Positions 46,157 to 54,323 of a stretch of DNA of 64,000 nucleotides are shown in pieces; the first letter of the stretch is position 1, and every line of letters starts with the position of its first letter. This DNA is from Rodentibacter ratti (GTDB lineage: Bacteria; Pseudomonadota; Gammaproteobacteria; Enterobacterales; Pasteurellaceae): the NCBI RefSeq assembly GCF_002000485.1, contig NZ_MLAJ01000007.1:62001-126000 (forward strand), given 5' to 3'. The position numbers and the translations under genes are program-made. The notes below the pieces were generated by a model. It was not told the DNA's origin. It made no database searches and saw only the letters and a list, made by a program, of their open reading frames with translations.

Positions 46157-46190
46157 AAAATGTGTGGTTGGTTTTCCACGCATTTTTCTT
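46157..46190 (+). terminator. Probable terminator of rarA
   Basis: GAAAATGTGTGG pairs with CCACGCATTTTTC around a short loop (about 46157-46189), with T-rich sequence after the stem. The start of the duplicated SnoaL 3' end coincides with its right arm. Confidence 0.6.
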
Positions 46191-46267
46191 AAAACATACT
46201 CCGTCCACTTTCTGTTTTTTCTGGGATAGCTTGAATCACATCCCGGTGTTCTACGTATTTATCAAAT
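46189..46267 (-). pseudogene. 3' remnant of a SnoaL-like gene (paralogue of 46838)
   Basis: The minus strand encodes KYVEHRDVIQAIPEKTESGR followed by SMF and stop. This matches the C-terminus of the intact protein at 46838 (KIVEHWDVIQAVPEKTESGR). The first 27 bases (from 46180) are identical to 46829-46855 and the rest is about 75-80% alike. The upstream part of the gene is missing and Rhs sequence starts instead. Confidence 0.8.
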
Positions 46268-46749
46268 GCGGGTAGGCAACCTGACTGAAACCGAAGATTT
46301 ACGCACAGGGAAAACATCTTATCGTTATGACAAGTTGGGTCAAATACAGCTTGCAGGACAGGAATTATTCCACTTTGACCCGGCACATAACCTTATTGAG
46401 AAAGAAACACAACGGATTGAAAACAACCAACTCACGGAATATCAAGGCAATCATTATCGCTATGATGAATTTGGCAATTTAAGTGAACGGAGATTGGAGA
46501 ATGGGGAAATACAGACGTACCGCTACGATGTGAAGGACCAACTTATCAAAGCCATCATCCAAAAGCCAAATCAAATGAAAGAGGAATGGCAATATCAATA
46601 TGATGTTCTAGGCAGACGAACATCAAAAGTGCGGTTAGAAAATGGCAAGATTTTAGCGGACAGCCAAGTTGAATTTATTTGGGACGGCTCGCATTTAGTG
46701 CAGGAAATAGAGCATAAAATAGGCAATGAATCGATTTATGATTGGCTTT
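46266..46749 (+). pseudogene. Isolated Rhs core fragment, opposite strand to the array
   Basis: The frame encodes YD repeats: TSYRYDKLGQIQLAG, FHFDPAHNLIEKE, HYRYDEFGNLSERRL, YQYDVLGRRTSKVRL and EFIWDGSHLVQEIE. It ends YDWLW with TGA at 46752-46754. There is no N- or C-terminal Rhs part, no toxin tip and no ribosome binding site. It lies between the 3' remnant of one SnoaL-like gene and an intact paralogue. It differs in sequence from the core pieces in the 7-kb array and has a Haemophilus-type uptake signal inside (46628). Confidence 0.85.
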
Positions 46750-46771
46750 GGTGATCGCCTAGACGATCACC
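46750..46771. repeat. Perfect hairpin at the end of the isolated Rhs fragment
   Basis: GGTGATCG-CCTAGA-CGATCACC forms an 8-bp stem overlapping the stop codon of the Rhs fragment. No T run follows on the plus strand. It may mark the insertion boundary. Confidence 0.55.
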
Positions 46772-46837
46772 GTTAAGTTGAAATAGGTGTTTACACAGAA
46801 TTTGCGATAGGGGCGATTGTCTCTCCAGGCATTTTTC

Positions 46838-47278
46838 TTAAAACATACTCCGTCCGCTCTCCGTTTTTTCCGGCACGGCTTGAATCACATCCCAATGTTC
46901 CACAATTTTGCCTTCTTTATCAAAACGGAAAATATCTACAACCGCCTCACCACTATCTTCATCATTTAACTGACTATGCACATGCAGGGCAACCAGATCG
47001 CCGTCAGTCAATACACGTTTTACGGTTGCTTTTGATTTTGGATGAGCTTTTAAAAAAGGTGCAAAAGCGTCAATAAAGGCTTGTTTACCATCTGCTACGG
47101 TTGGATTGTGCTGTAAATATTCTTTGCCGATATATTTATCACTGGCTTCTTGTAATTTATGTTGGTTAAACACCATTTCATAGAAATCAAGTGCTGCCGC
47201 TTTGTTTTGCTCCGGTGTTGAGGCAAATAAAGTAGTTGAAAAGGCGAAAAGTGCGGTTGTTAAAATGGCTTTTTTCAT
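46838..47278 (-). CDS. Secreted SnoaL-like (NTF2-fold) protein
   Basis: 146 residues. The signal peptide is cleaved after LFAS. The domain begins EQNKAAALDFYEMVFNQHKLQEA, then has YIGKEYLQHNP, VKRVLTDGDLVALHVHS and FRFDKEGKIVEHWDVIQAVP, typical of SnoaL-like polyketide-cyclase/ester-cyclase proteins. The substrate of the periplasmic bacterial versions is unknown. GAAGGAATTTTT precedes the ATG. A second, truncated copy of its 3' end lies at 46189. The 265-base gap upstream (47279-47543) shows only a TATAAT-like box at about 47312 (minus) and a terminator. Confidence 0.85.
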   Translation of the reverse strand: MKKAILTTALFAFSTTLFASTPEQNKAAALDFYEMVFNQHKLQEASDKYIGKEYLQHNPTVADGKQAFIDAFAPFLKAHPKSKATVKRVLTDGDLVALHVHSQLNDEDSGEAVVDIFRFDKEGKIVEHWDVIQAVPEKTESGRSMF

Positions 47279-47485
47279 AAAAATTCCTTCATATCCTATT
47301 AAAAAGGCTTTGCATTATAATGAAACCATATCTTAAAACTAGGCTGTTATTTGGAAATAGACTTTTTCTTATTGTGAAATAATAAAAGGCTGGAAATGGA
47401 TTTGAAGGGAGTTGGGGATTCGTCAAAAGATGATGGAGTTGGCGGATTAATTCATATTGAGTGCCTTTTAATTTTTTATACGCGT

Positions 47486-47541
47486 AAGTGCGGTTAATTT
47501 TGCTTATGTTTTAAAACATCTTCAATTTTAACCGCACTTTT
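47486..47541 (-). terminator. Inverted uptake-signal hairpin after the ABC exporter gene
   Basis: AAGTGCGGTTAA (47486-47497) pairs with TTAACCGCACTT (47527-47538), with extra A/T pairing inside. The T run on the minus side is weak, so termination efficiency is uncertain. Confidence 0.6.
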
Positions 47542-47543
47542 CT

Positions 47544-49304
47544 CTATACAATACAAACCTCCAATTTCAATTGTTTATTGTGGAATTGTTGAAGGGTGTT
47601 GCGATGTCCGATACTGAGGATAATCATATTCGGCAAGCGTTCTTTAATGGTTTTATAAAGCTGATATTCAGTGTCTTCATCAAGTGCCGAAGTGGTTTCA
47701 TCTAAAAACACCACATCGGGTTTTGTCAGCAGGATACGAATGAATGCAACACGTTGTAATTCACCGGGGGATAAAATCGCTTGCCAATCATTTTCTACAT
47801 CAAGGGCATTGATGTATTTTTCTAAGCAGCAATCAGTCATCGTTGAAATCAGCTCAGAATGGTGAGGATTAATATTCGGATAGCAAATGGCTTCACGTAA
47901 CGAACCTTGTGGCATATAAGGTCGCTGTGGTAGGAATAGACTTCCCATGCAAGGATGTTCCGCAATGCCAATGGTTTCGAAAGGATAGATTCCTGCAATG
48001 GCTTTGAGTAGGGTTGTTTTACCCGTACCTGATGCCCCTTGAATAAGCAACGCATCACCATTTTTTAGGGTGATATTAATATTATTGAGTAAAATACGCC
48101 CTTGTTCATCTTTTATACCAAAATCTTTCAGTGCCACATGGTTTGAACATCGGTAGGGTTGGCTGATTTCGGTGTGATCTAATTCATCCAGTTTTGTGAT
48201 AAACCCATATAAACGATTAAGGCGTGCTTGGTAGAGGGTAAATTCTTCATAAAACAAGCGGAAGAAAGAGAGAGCAGTCATCAGTCGATTAAAGGCTTGG
48301 ACCGTTTGGTGCATATCACCCAGTTTAATTTGTCCAGTAAAAAAGCGTGGAGCTTGTAGCATTAAGGGGAAGAGTTTGGCAAAACGGGTTACACCGTTAT
48401 TAAAGCCATCTAACCCCAGCATTTTGAGTACAATTGCCCAACGGTTATGAATAATTTGAGCGAATTTACCTTTAAGTAAAATTTGCTCTTTGGGTTCGCC
48501 ATGATAAAAGGCGATACTTTCTGCATTATCACGCACACGAATTAAGGAATAACGATAATCACCATGGAGTTTTTCTTTGTTAAAATTGAGTTTTATCAGT
48601 GGGTAGCCAATCCAAACGGACATCAGGGTGGCAAAAATAATAAAGGCATAAATAAAGAACACGACGCCCTTTTCAATATTCAAGCCAAAGATGTTTAACA
48701 CACCGGAAAGCGACCAAAGAATAATGGTAAATTCAATGGTGGTCAGCACAGAATTTATCATTCCCCGCACAATTTGTACGGTGCTGGTAATAAATTCCCG
48801 AGCATCTTGTTCAATACGCTGATCGATATTATCGGGGAGTTCCCGTTCGTATTTGAGGCGGTAATAGTTTTTATTTTTCAGCCAACCTTTGATTAAAATT
48901 CCATTAAGACTTTCTAACCAACGAATTTCAAATACTTGGCGCAAAAAATAATCAATAATGGCATGTAATACTTGAATAAGCACTAAAAGGGCATTGAGTT
49001 TCGCAAAGAACCAAAATTTATCCGCATTCAGCTCTTGCATTGAGCTATACAAGCCATTGTAAAAAAAGGAATTTAGGACACTAAAACGCACTTCAAGCAA
49101 AATCATCAGGAAAAGCAACAGCAGTATGGCGATCAGTTTAATTCGATTTTTCTTGGTGATAGACGGTGCCGTAATTCGCCAAAATTTCTTACCGAAAGCG
49201 GTTTGCTTGAGTGCCAGCATCGTGAGGGTAAAACAGATCACCACCCAGAAAAGTGCGGTCAAAATCCAGCTTAAACTATTATTGAGTTCGGTTTGCCAGT
49301 TCAT
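47544..49304 (-). CDS. ABC transporter fused permease/ATPase, SbmA/YddA type
   Basis: 586 residues. Six membrane helices of the ABC_membrane_2 type (residues about 1-330) include FFYNGLYSSMQELNADKFW and the typical DNIDQRIEQDAREF segment. The ATPase domain has Walker A IQGASGTGKTTLLKAI (about 430-445), the unusual signature LSPGELQR and Walker B VVFLDETTSALDE. Relatives include YddA, BacA-related and ABCD4 transporters. The gene lies downstream of a TonB-dependent receptor with a terminator between them, suggesting joint function in uptake of an iron- or cofactor-like compound. GGAAATTT precedes the ATG. Confidence 0.85.
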   Translation of the reverse strand: MNWQTELNNSLSWILTALFWVVICFTLTMLALKQTAFGKKFWRITAPSITKKNRIKLIAILLLLFLMILLEVRFSVLNSFFYNGLYSSMQELNADKFWFFAKLNALLVLIQVLHAIIDYFLRQVFEIRWLESLNGILIKGWLKNKNYYRLKYERELPDNIDQRIEQDAREFITSTVQIVRGMINSVLTTIEFTIILWSLSGVLNIFGLNIEKGVVFFIYAFIIFATLMSVWIGYPLIKLNFNKEKLHGDYRYSLIRVRDNAESIAFYHGEPKEQILLKGKFAQIIHNRWAIVLKMLGLDGFNNGVTRFAKLFPLMLQAPRFFTGQIKLGDMHQTVQAFNRLMTALSFFRLFYEEFTLYQARLNRLYGFITKLDELDHTEISQPYRCSNHVALKDFGIKDEQGRILLNNINITLKNGDALLIQGASGTGKTTLLKAIAGIYPFETIGIAEHPCMGSLFLPQRPYMPQGSLREAICYPNINPHHSELISTMTDCCLEKYINALDVENDWQAILSPGELQRVAFIRILLTKPDVVFLDETTSALDEDTEYQLYKTIKERLPNMIILSIGHRNTLQQFHNKQLKLEVCIV

Positions 49305-49317
49305 AAATTTCCATAAA

Positions 49318-49344
49318 CGAAAAAAGGGCGAAATGGTTTCGCCC
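49318..49344 (-). terminator. Terminator/attenuator between TonB receptor and ABC gene
   Basis: On the minus strand, GGGCGAAA/TTTCGCCC (plus 49337-49344 and 49326-49333) is followed by TTTTTTCG. It sits in the 57-base gap, so the downstream ABC gene would be expressed by partial readthrough or from its own promoter. Confidence 0.85.
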
Positions 49345-49361
49345 TGATAATATGTAGTAAA

Positions 49362-51542
49362 TTAGAATGAATATTCCGCTTTTAACCAATAAGTACGTGG
49401 CATACCTAATACCGCAAAGCTACGATCATATAATCCACGTTGTACTTGCCAATAGTGTTTATTAAAGGCATTTTCAATACCCGCTCGCAAGGTTACATTT
49501 TGTTTTTCCCCGACTTTCACTATATATTTTGCACCAAAGTCCACGGTTGTATAGGAAGGTAAACGGTAGTTTGCGGCAGTATCCTGATAAGACTTACCAT
49601 AGTATTGAATAGCACTATTTAGTGTTAAATTTTTAATGAAAGGGGTATCCCATTCAATTGCAGCTTTTGCAATCCAGCGAGGACTCGTAACCTGAATTCC
49701 GTTGACAATTTTGTCCGCATAAGTCGGAAAATTAATGAGTTTTGCTTGGTTATAGGTGAAACCAAGTGATGGTCGTAAGGTGCCTTCAAGTAGGTTTGCG
49801 TAAGCATTGAACTCAATACCGCGGTTGCGTTCTTTACCTTGTTCTTTCCCGGACATAGCTTCCAATGCCGAATTTTTTTGACCACGGACAATGCCGGGAC
49901 GACGGATTTCATAAATACTTAATGTGGTGGTTAGCAATTCGCTCCAATTTTTGCGAACCCCTAATTCAAGTTGGCGGCTCACACGAGGGCTATTCATTTC
50001 TCCGGTATCTGGATCGGCTTTGCCCGGCTCAAGATCTTCCAAGTAGTTACCGTAAATGACTAAATTTGGATTTGGCACATAGGCTAATGCGAGCATTGGG
50101 CTGAAACGATCCGATTTAAGTTCTGTTCCCGTCGTTTTATCTAATTGTTTAATCCATTGGAAACGTCCACCAATTGTTAAACGAACAGTATTATCAAAAA
50201 TGCTCATGGTATCGGAAACAGCCAAGCTACGAGCGGTAAGTTTATTATTCGTTCCTTGGGTATTTGCCGTAAGATCGAGATTATTTGGTGACAATGCACC
50301 AAAACTAGGTTGATAGATTGACCCACCTGATATTCTACCGTTTGTGCGACTGCTTTGATGATGATCTCGTTCACGTATAACATTATCAAATGCCAAATTC
50401 CAAGAATGTAATAATGGGCCGGTTTCTAATTCACCTTGTAATTTCAAGTTACCACTCGTTGTACGAGAGAGAAAATCAATTCCACGGATACCTGTGATAT
50501 CAAAATCACCGTTAGATTGAATTCGAGTAATTTGACCAAAAGCACCTGAATATTGGGATTCCATATAACCGATTCCACCGGATAGCATCATATTGTAAGG
50601 GAGGTCATATTCAAACGTTCCCATGATAGTTTGGTCTTCGGTGGTTTGACCAATCCAGTGGGGATTTAAATTCGTTTTACCACTAGGAGCACTTGGTATG
50701 TTATACGTTAAGTTTTGCATATCTTGTAAACGTGCACGTCCACCATGGGTTGACCGTTTGCTATACATATAATCTATGCCAACCCGTAGTTTGTCGCCGC
50801 GATAATCCGCACCAATGGCAAATTCTTTATTACGTTCATCATAATCTCTACGTGGGGTATCACCATCACGATATTTTCCATTTATTCGAACACCCCATTC
50901 GTTATTCGTACCAAATCGGCGACCGAAATCGAAAGTTTCTTCTAAACGATTGTTACTATACCAAGCAAAACCCAACTTATTGATTGCATCATCAGTTGCT
51001 CGCTTGGTCTCGATATTCATTGAAGCTCCGGCAGAACCTTCAGGATCCATTCCTGTTGTTGCTGTAGACGCGCCTTTAATTAACTGGGCAGAAGAAACAG
51101 CGGCAGTCGGGGAGTTATAAGTTGAGTATAAACCGGCTAATCCATTCACACTAACCTGACGCATATCAAGTTGTAAATTTCTTACATATAAACCGGAAAG
51201 CGTATTTGTTTCACCACCAAAATTCATCACCGAAGGATCGATTTTAGAAATAGCATCAACAACATTACGTGGTGATTTATCTTCAAATGCTTTTTCATCG
51301 TAATTAACCACTGAGATAGGCGCGGTAAATGCGATTTGGCGACCAAGCAAACTAAGGTTGACAATTTCTTTTTGTTTTTCACCTGCGGCTTTGGCTTTTT
51401 CTAACTCGGTAACAACATTTACTTGATCTAATACAACGGTAGGATTAGAACTGACATCAGTTTGTGGTTGCGTTTCAGACAACGCTGAAAAAGATACACC
51501 AGTAAACAACGCAGTGTAAAGAATGTTGTGTCTAAACATCAT
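49362..51542 (-). CDS. TonB-dependent outer-membrane receptor (siderophore type)
   Basis: 726 residues from ATG 51542 (MMFRHNILYTALFTG), with GGAAAGCAAAT upstream; the open frame extends far upstream but into the riboswitch region. The signal peptide ends around FSALS. The plug domain has PRNVVDAISKIDPSVMNFGGE and LYVRNLQLDMRQVSVNGL (about residues 95-160). A 22-strand barrel follows, ending in YWLKAEYSF with terminal Phe. The pattern resembles ferric-siderophore receptors. The ligand is unknown. A candidate Fur operator overlaps the promoter. Confidence 0.92.
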   Translation of the reverse strand: MMFRHNILYTALFTGVSFSALSETQPQTDVSSNPTVVLDQVNVVTELEKAKAAGEKQKEIVNLSLLGRQIAFTAPISVVNYDEKAFEDKSPRNVVDAISKIDPSVMNFGGETNTLSGLYVRNLQLDMRQVSVNGLAGLYSTYNSPTAAVSSAQLIKGASTATTGMDPEGSAGASMNIETKRATDDAINKLGFAWYSNNRLEETFDFGRRFGTNNEWGVRINGKYRDGDTPRRDYDERNKEFAIGADYRGDKLRVGIDYMYSKRSTHGGRARLQDMQNLTYNIPSAPSGKTNLNPHWIGQTTEDQTIMGTFEYDLPYNMMLSGGIGYMESQYSGAFGQITRIQSNGDFDITGIRGIDFLSRTTSGNLKLQGELETGPLLHSWNLAFDNVIRERDHHQSSRTNGRISGGSIYQPSFGALSPNNLDLTANTQGTNNKLTARSLAVSDTMSIFDNTVRLTIGGRFQWIKQLDKTTGTELKSDRFSPMLALAYVPNPNLVIYGNYLEDLEPGKADPDTGEMNSPRVSRQLELGVRKNWSELLTTTLSIYEIRRPGIVRGQKNSALEAMSGKEQGKERNRGIEFNAYANLLEGTLRPSLGFTYNQAKLINFPTYADKIVNGIQVTSPRWIAKAAIEWDTPFIKNLTLNSAIQYYGKSYQDTAANYRLPSYTTVDFGAKYIVKVGEKQNVTLRAGIENAFNKHYWQVQRGLYDRSFAVLGMPRTYWLKAEYSF

Positions 51543-51583
51543 ATTTGCTTTCCTTAAGATTAATATAATAAAAAAGAGTCGCA

Positions 51584-51631
51584 AGTATAACCGAAAATAA
51601 TTACCTTGCTCAATAGAAATAATTTGCATTT
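51584..51631 (-). promoter_or_regulatory. Promoter and candidate Fur operator of the TonB receptor
   Basis: On the minus strand, TTGAGC (plus 51608-51613) and TATACT (plus 51584-51589) are 18 bases apart. The sequence ATGCAAATTATTTCTATT (plus 51611-51631) overlaps the -35 and resembles the site at 31150-31170 in front of the FTR1 operon. Iron repression is the obvious reading but not proven. Confidence 0.45.
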
Positions 51632-51711
51632 GGCATTGAATGGGATTTTGCAAAAAATAACCGCACTTTTGCTTGTTTTTTCTCCCAGAGCAGTATAGAC
51701 TTTCATCAAAT

Positions 51712-51785
51712 TTAGTCGGGGTGCCACATGTGGCTGAGATGATACCCGTGAACCTGAAACAGTTAGCACTGACGTAGGAAACTAA
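51712..51785 (+). promoter_or_regulatory. TPP riboswitch (THI element)
   Basis: Conserved aptamer parts occur in order: GTCGGGGTGCC, GGCTGAGA, ATACCCGTGAACCTGA, CAGTTAGCACTGACGTAGGAA. P1 is TTAGT (51712-51716) paired with ACTAA (51781-51785). It precedes thiamine-precursor transport and salvage genes, as expected. A -10-like TATAGA lies at 51694-51699. The AGGAA of the 3' strand doubles as a ribosome binding site for the mini-ORF at 51787, which suggests control at translation initiation. No intrinsic terminator follows. Confidence 0.95.
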
Positions 51786-51786
51786 T

Positions 51787-51858
51787 ATGCCAAAATATCC
51801 TTTCATTTCTCATTCTATTTTCTCTCTTTTATTTTTGTCTGCGCAAATCTCTGGTTAA
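51787..51858 (+). CDS. 23-residue mini-ORF between TPP aptamer and thiZ
   Basis: ATGCCAAAATATCC begins a peptide MPKYPFISHSIFSLLFLSAQ plus ISG, ended by TAA at 51856-51858. The middle is hydrophobic, like a signal or single membrane segment. AGGAAACTAAT, part of the aptamer, precedes the ATG at proper distance. thiZ starts 18 bases later, so translation of the mini-ORF could control thiZ by coupling. It may equally be a chance reading frame; homologues would decide. Confidence 0.4.
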   Translation: MPKYPFISHSIFSLLFLSAQISG

Positions 51859-51876
51859 TGCTTGAGAGGTGCAATG

Positions 51877-52608
51877 ATGCTCCATATCCAGAATTTAAGC
51901 CTTAATTTTGGTGATCAGACATTATTTGAATGGCTTAATTTATCCCTTCATAAAAAAGAGTGGGTCAGTTTATTGGGATCATCGGGCGTGGGTAAATCAA
52001 CGTTGTTGCGTTTGATTGCTGGTATTGATGTTCAAGGTTCGGCTCAAGGACAGATCAATGTTGAATCTAATGTTCGCATAGCGTGGTTACCACAAAAAGA
52101 CACACTTTATCCTTGGTTGTCGATCGTTGATAACGTGCAGTTACACGCGGTCTTATTTGGGCAAAAATCTGCAAAAACGACCGAACAAGCCAAATTATTG
52201 CTAGATAAGGTAGGAATGTTTTCTCATCGGCATAAGGCTTGTTCACAGCTCTCGGGGGGGCAGCGTCAACGCGTAGCACTTGCACGTACCTTAATGCAAA
52301 ATGCCGATCTCATTTTACTTGATGAACCTTTTTCCGCCTTAGATGCTATTAACCGCCATCAATTACAAAATTTAGCGTATGAATTGTTGCAAGAAAAAAC
52401 GGTGTTGTTGGTTACTCATGATCCACAAGAAGCCTTACGATTAAGTCAGCGTATTTTGGTTTTACGCTCATTACAACCGAACCAGCCAGCAACTTTGTCT
52501 GAACTGCTTATTCCCACAGGAAAAGCACCGCGTGAATTTGATCACGCAAATTTATGGGAATTGCAACAACAATTATTGCAAGCATTATCAGCTAAGGGGG
52601 AGAGATGA
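51877..52608 (+). CDS. thiZ: HMP/thiamine-precursor ABC transporter ATPase
   Basis: 243 residues from ATG 51877 (MLHIQNLSLNFGDQ). GAGAGGT lies 7 bases upstream; TTG 51862 and ATG 51874 are less likely. Walker A is GSSGVGKSTLLRL (about residues 32-44), the Q-loop is WLPQKDTLYPWLS, the signature is LSGGQRQR and Walker B is LILLDEPFSALD. The type is that of nitrate/taurine/thiamine-precursor transporter ATPases. The TPP riboswitch upstream and ThiX and ThiY downstream define the substrate class (formylaminopyrimidine/HMP). It overlaps thiX by 4 bases. Confidence 0.9.
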   Translation: MLHIQNLSLNFGDQTLFEWLNLSLHKKEWVSLLGSSGVGKSTLLRLIAGIDVQGSAQGQINVESNVRIAWLPQKDTLYPWLSIVDNVQLHAVLFGQKSAKTTEQAKLLLDKVGMFSHRHKACSQLSGGQRQRVALARTLMQNADLILLDEPFSALDAINRHQLQNLAYELLQEKTVLLVTHDPQEALRLSQRILVLRSLQPNQPATLSELLIPTGKAPREFDHANLWELQQQLLQALSAKGER

Positions 52609-53357
52609 AAAGCCTCTTTAAACCTATGCTGATTAGCATCGCTATGTTATCGATCTGGCAACTAATTGTGGTAATCGGCACGTTCCCCCACTATGTTTTA
52701 CCCTCACCCCAAGCAGTTGGGCTGCAACTGATTTCTAACCTTAATTTATTATGGCAACACACAAAAATAACACTACTTGAAATCGGGTTAGGTTTATTTG
52801 GGGGATTTTTTTGTGGTTTAAGTTCGGCATTACTGCTGGCATATTCAAGAAAAATTTCTACGTTATTGTTACCGATTTTGGTGATTTCACAAGCCATTCC
52901 CGTTTTTGCTATTGCGCCATTGTTGGTGTTGTGGTTTGGCTATGGAATGGCATCGAAAATTGTGATGTCCGTATTGATTATTTACTTTCCAGTTACCGCT
53001 GCCTGCTACGATGGTTTGCGCAATACACCACAAACTTGGCTGGATTTAGCCAATACTTTCCAACTTTCTCCCTTGCGCTTGTTACTTAAAGTTCGGCTCC
53101 CTGCCGCATTACCCGCTTTTGCCTCAGGATTTCGCATCGCCGTTTCTGTTGCGCCTATTGGAGCAGTTGTTGGAGAGTGGATCGGCTCTTCACAAGGTTT
53201 GGGCTATTTAATGATTCATGCTAATGCGCGCATGCAGGTCGATTTAATGTTTGCGGCATTACTGATTCTAGTCGGCATATCCCTCTGTTTGTATTTTGGT
53301 ATTGATTGGCTATTACGCCGATTTATTCCTTGGGGAAACGCTATTCATTCATCATAA
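52605..53357 (+). CDS. thiX: HMP/thiamine-precursor ABC transporter permease
   Basis: 250 residues with six membrane helices and the EAA-type loop (LANTFQLSPLRLLLKVRLPAA cut around residues 144-164). The GEWIGSSQGLGYLM end is typical of the SsuC/ThiX permease family. The ATG overlaps the thiZ stop (GGGAGAGATGA). The periplasmic binding protein follows 12 bases later. Confidence 0.92.
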   Translation: MKSLFKPMLISIAMLSIWQLIVVIGTFPHYVLPSPQAVGLQLISNLNLLWQHTKITLLEIGLGLFGGFFCGLSSALLLAYSRKISTLLLPILVISQAIPVFAIAPLLVLWFGYGMASKIVMSVLIIYFPVTAACYDGLRNTPQTWLDLANTFQLSPLRLLLKVRLPAALPAFASGFRIAVSVAPIGAVVGEWIGSSQGLGYLMIHANARMQVDLMFAALLILVGISLCLYFGIDWLLRRFIPWGNAIHSS

Positions 53358-53369
53358 AAGGGGACACAA

Positions 53370-54314
53370 ATGAAAAAAATAGTTCGTTATTTAAGTGTGA
53401 TTATTGGATTAACAAGTAGTTTTTCTGCGCTAGCCAAAGAGAAGCTGACATTGCTATTAGATTGGTATGTCAATCCTGATCACGCAGCCATTATTGTGGC
53501 GCAGCAAAAAGGCTTTTTTGCACAAAACGGCTTGGAGGTAGAAATTATTGAACCAGCCGATCCTTCCCTTCCCCCTAAATTAGTGGCAGCAGGGCAAGCG
53601 GATTTAGCCATTGACTATCAACCCCAACTTTATCAACAAGTTGCGGAGGGTTTACCCCTAATAAGAATTGCGACATTGGTTTCAACGCCACTGAATAGCG
53701 TGGTGACGTTACAAAAAAGTGGCATTAAAACCTTAGCAGATTTGAAAGGCAAGAAAGTGGGGTATTCGGTGAGTGGTTTTGAAGATGTGTTATTAGAAAC
53801 GATGCTTCATTCCGTGAAACTTACCAAGGAAGATATTGAGTTGGTGAATGTGAATTGGTCACTTTCACCCTCGTTATTAACGGGACAGGTCGATGCGGTT
53901 ATCGGGGCTTTTCGTAATTTTGAATTAAACCAACTGCGTTTAGAAAATCAAGAGGGCGTAGCTTTTTACCCTGAAGAATCGGGCGTACCAGCTTATGATG
54001 AACTTATTGTAGTGGCGAATAAAGACAAATTAGATTTTGCAAAATATTCGGCATTTTTGACCGCGCTTGAGCAAGCAACAGTCTATCTCATCAATCATCA
54101 AAAAGAAGCATGGCAAGCCTTTGTCGATTACAAACCGAATGAATTAAATAATGAACTTAATCGTTTGGCTTGGAAAGACACTTTACCTCGTCTAGCGCTG
54201 CGCCCAAGAGCATTAGATAGTCATCGCTATCAACAAATGGCGCAATTTTTACAGCAAAAAGGGCTTGTGAAAACCTTGCCTGAGCTGGAAACCTATGCAC
54301 TGGAACTGCAATAA
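53370..54314 (+). CDS. thiY: HMP/thiamine-precursor-binding periplasmic protein
   Basis: 314 residues. The signal peptide ends SALAK. The mature domain has LTLLLDWYVNPDHAAIIVAQ, then AADPSLPPKLVAAG-type segment EPADPSLPPKLVAAGQADLA and DYQPQLYQQV, as in ThiY and NMT1-like pyrimidine-binding proteins. It delivers N-formyl-4-amino-5-aminomethyl-2-methylpyrimidine or HMP to ThiXZ. AAAAGGGGACAC precedes the ATG. Confidence 0.92.
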   Translation: MKKIVRYLSVIIGLTSSFSALAKEKLTLLLDWYVNPDHAAIIVAQQKGFFAQNGLEVEIIEPADPSLPPKLVAAGQADLAIDYQPQLYQQVAEGLPLIRIATLVSTPLNSVVTLQKSGIKTLADLKGKKVGYSVSGFEDVLLETMLHSVKLTKEDIELVNVNWSLSPSLLTGQVDAVIGAFRNFELNQLRLENQEGVAFYPEESGVPAYDELIVVANKDKLDFAKYSAFLTALEQATVYLINHQKEAWQAFVDYKPNELNNELNRLAWKDTLPRLALRPRALDSHRYQQMAQFLQQKGLVKTLPELETYALELQ

Positions 54315-54323
54315 GGTGGCAAA

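Noticed and set aside
51543-51806. TonB receptor start at 51806, adding about 88 residues
   Set aside because: The extension lies across the TPP riboswitch and lacks a ribosome binding site, and the signal peptide begins at 51542.
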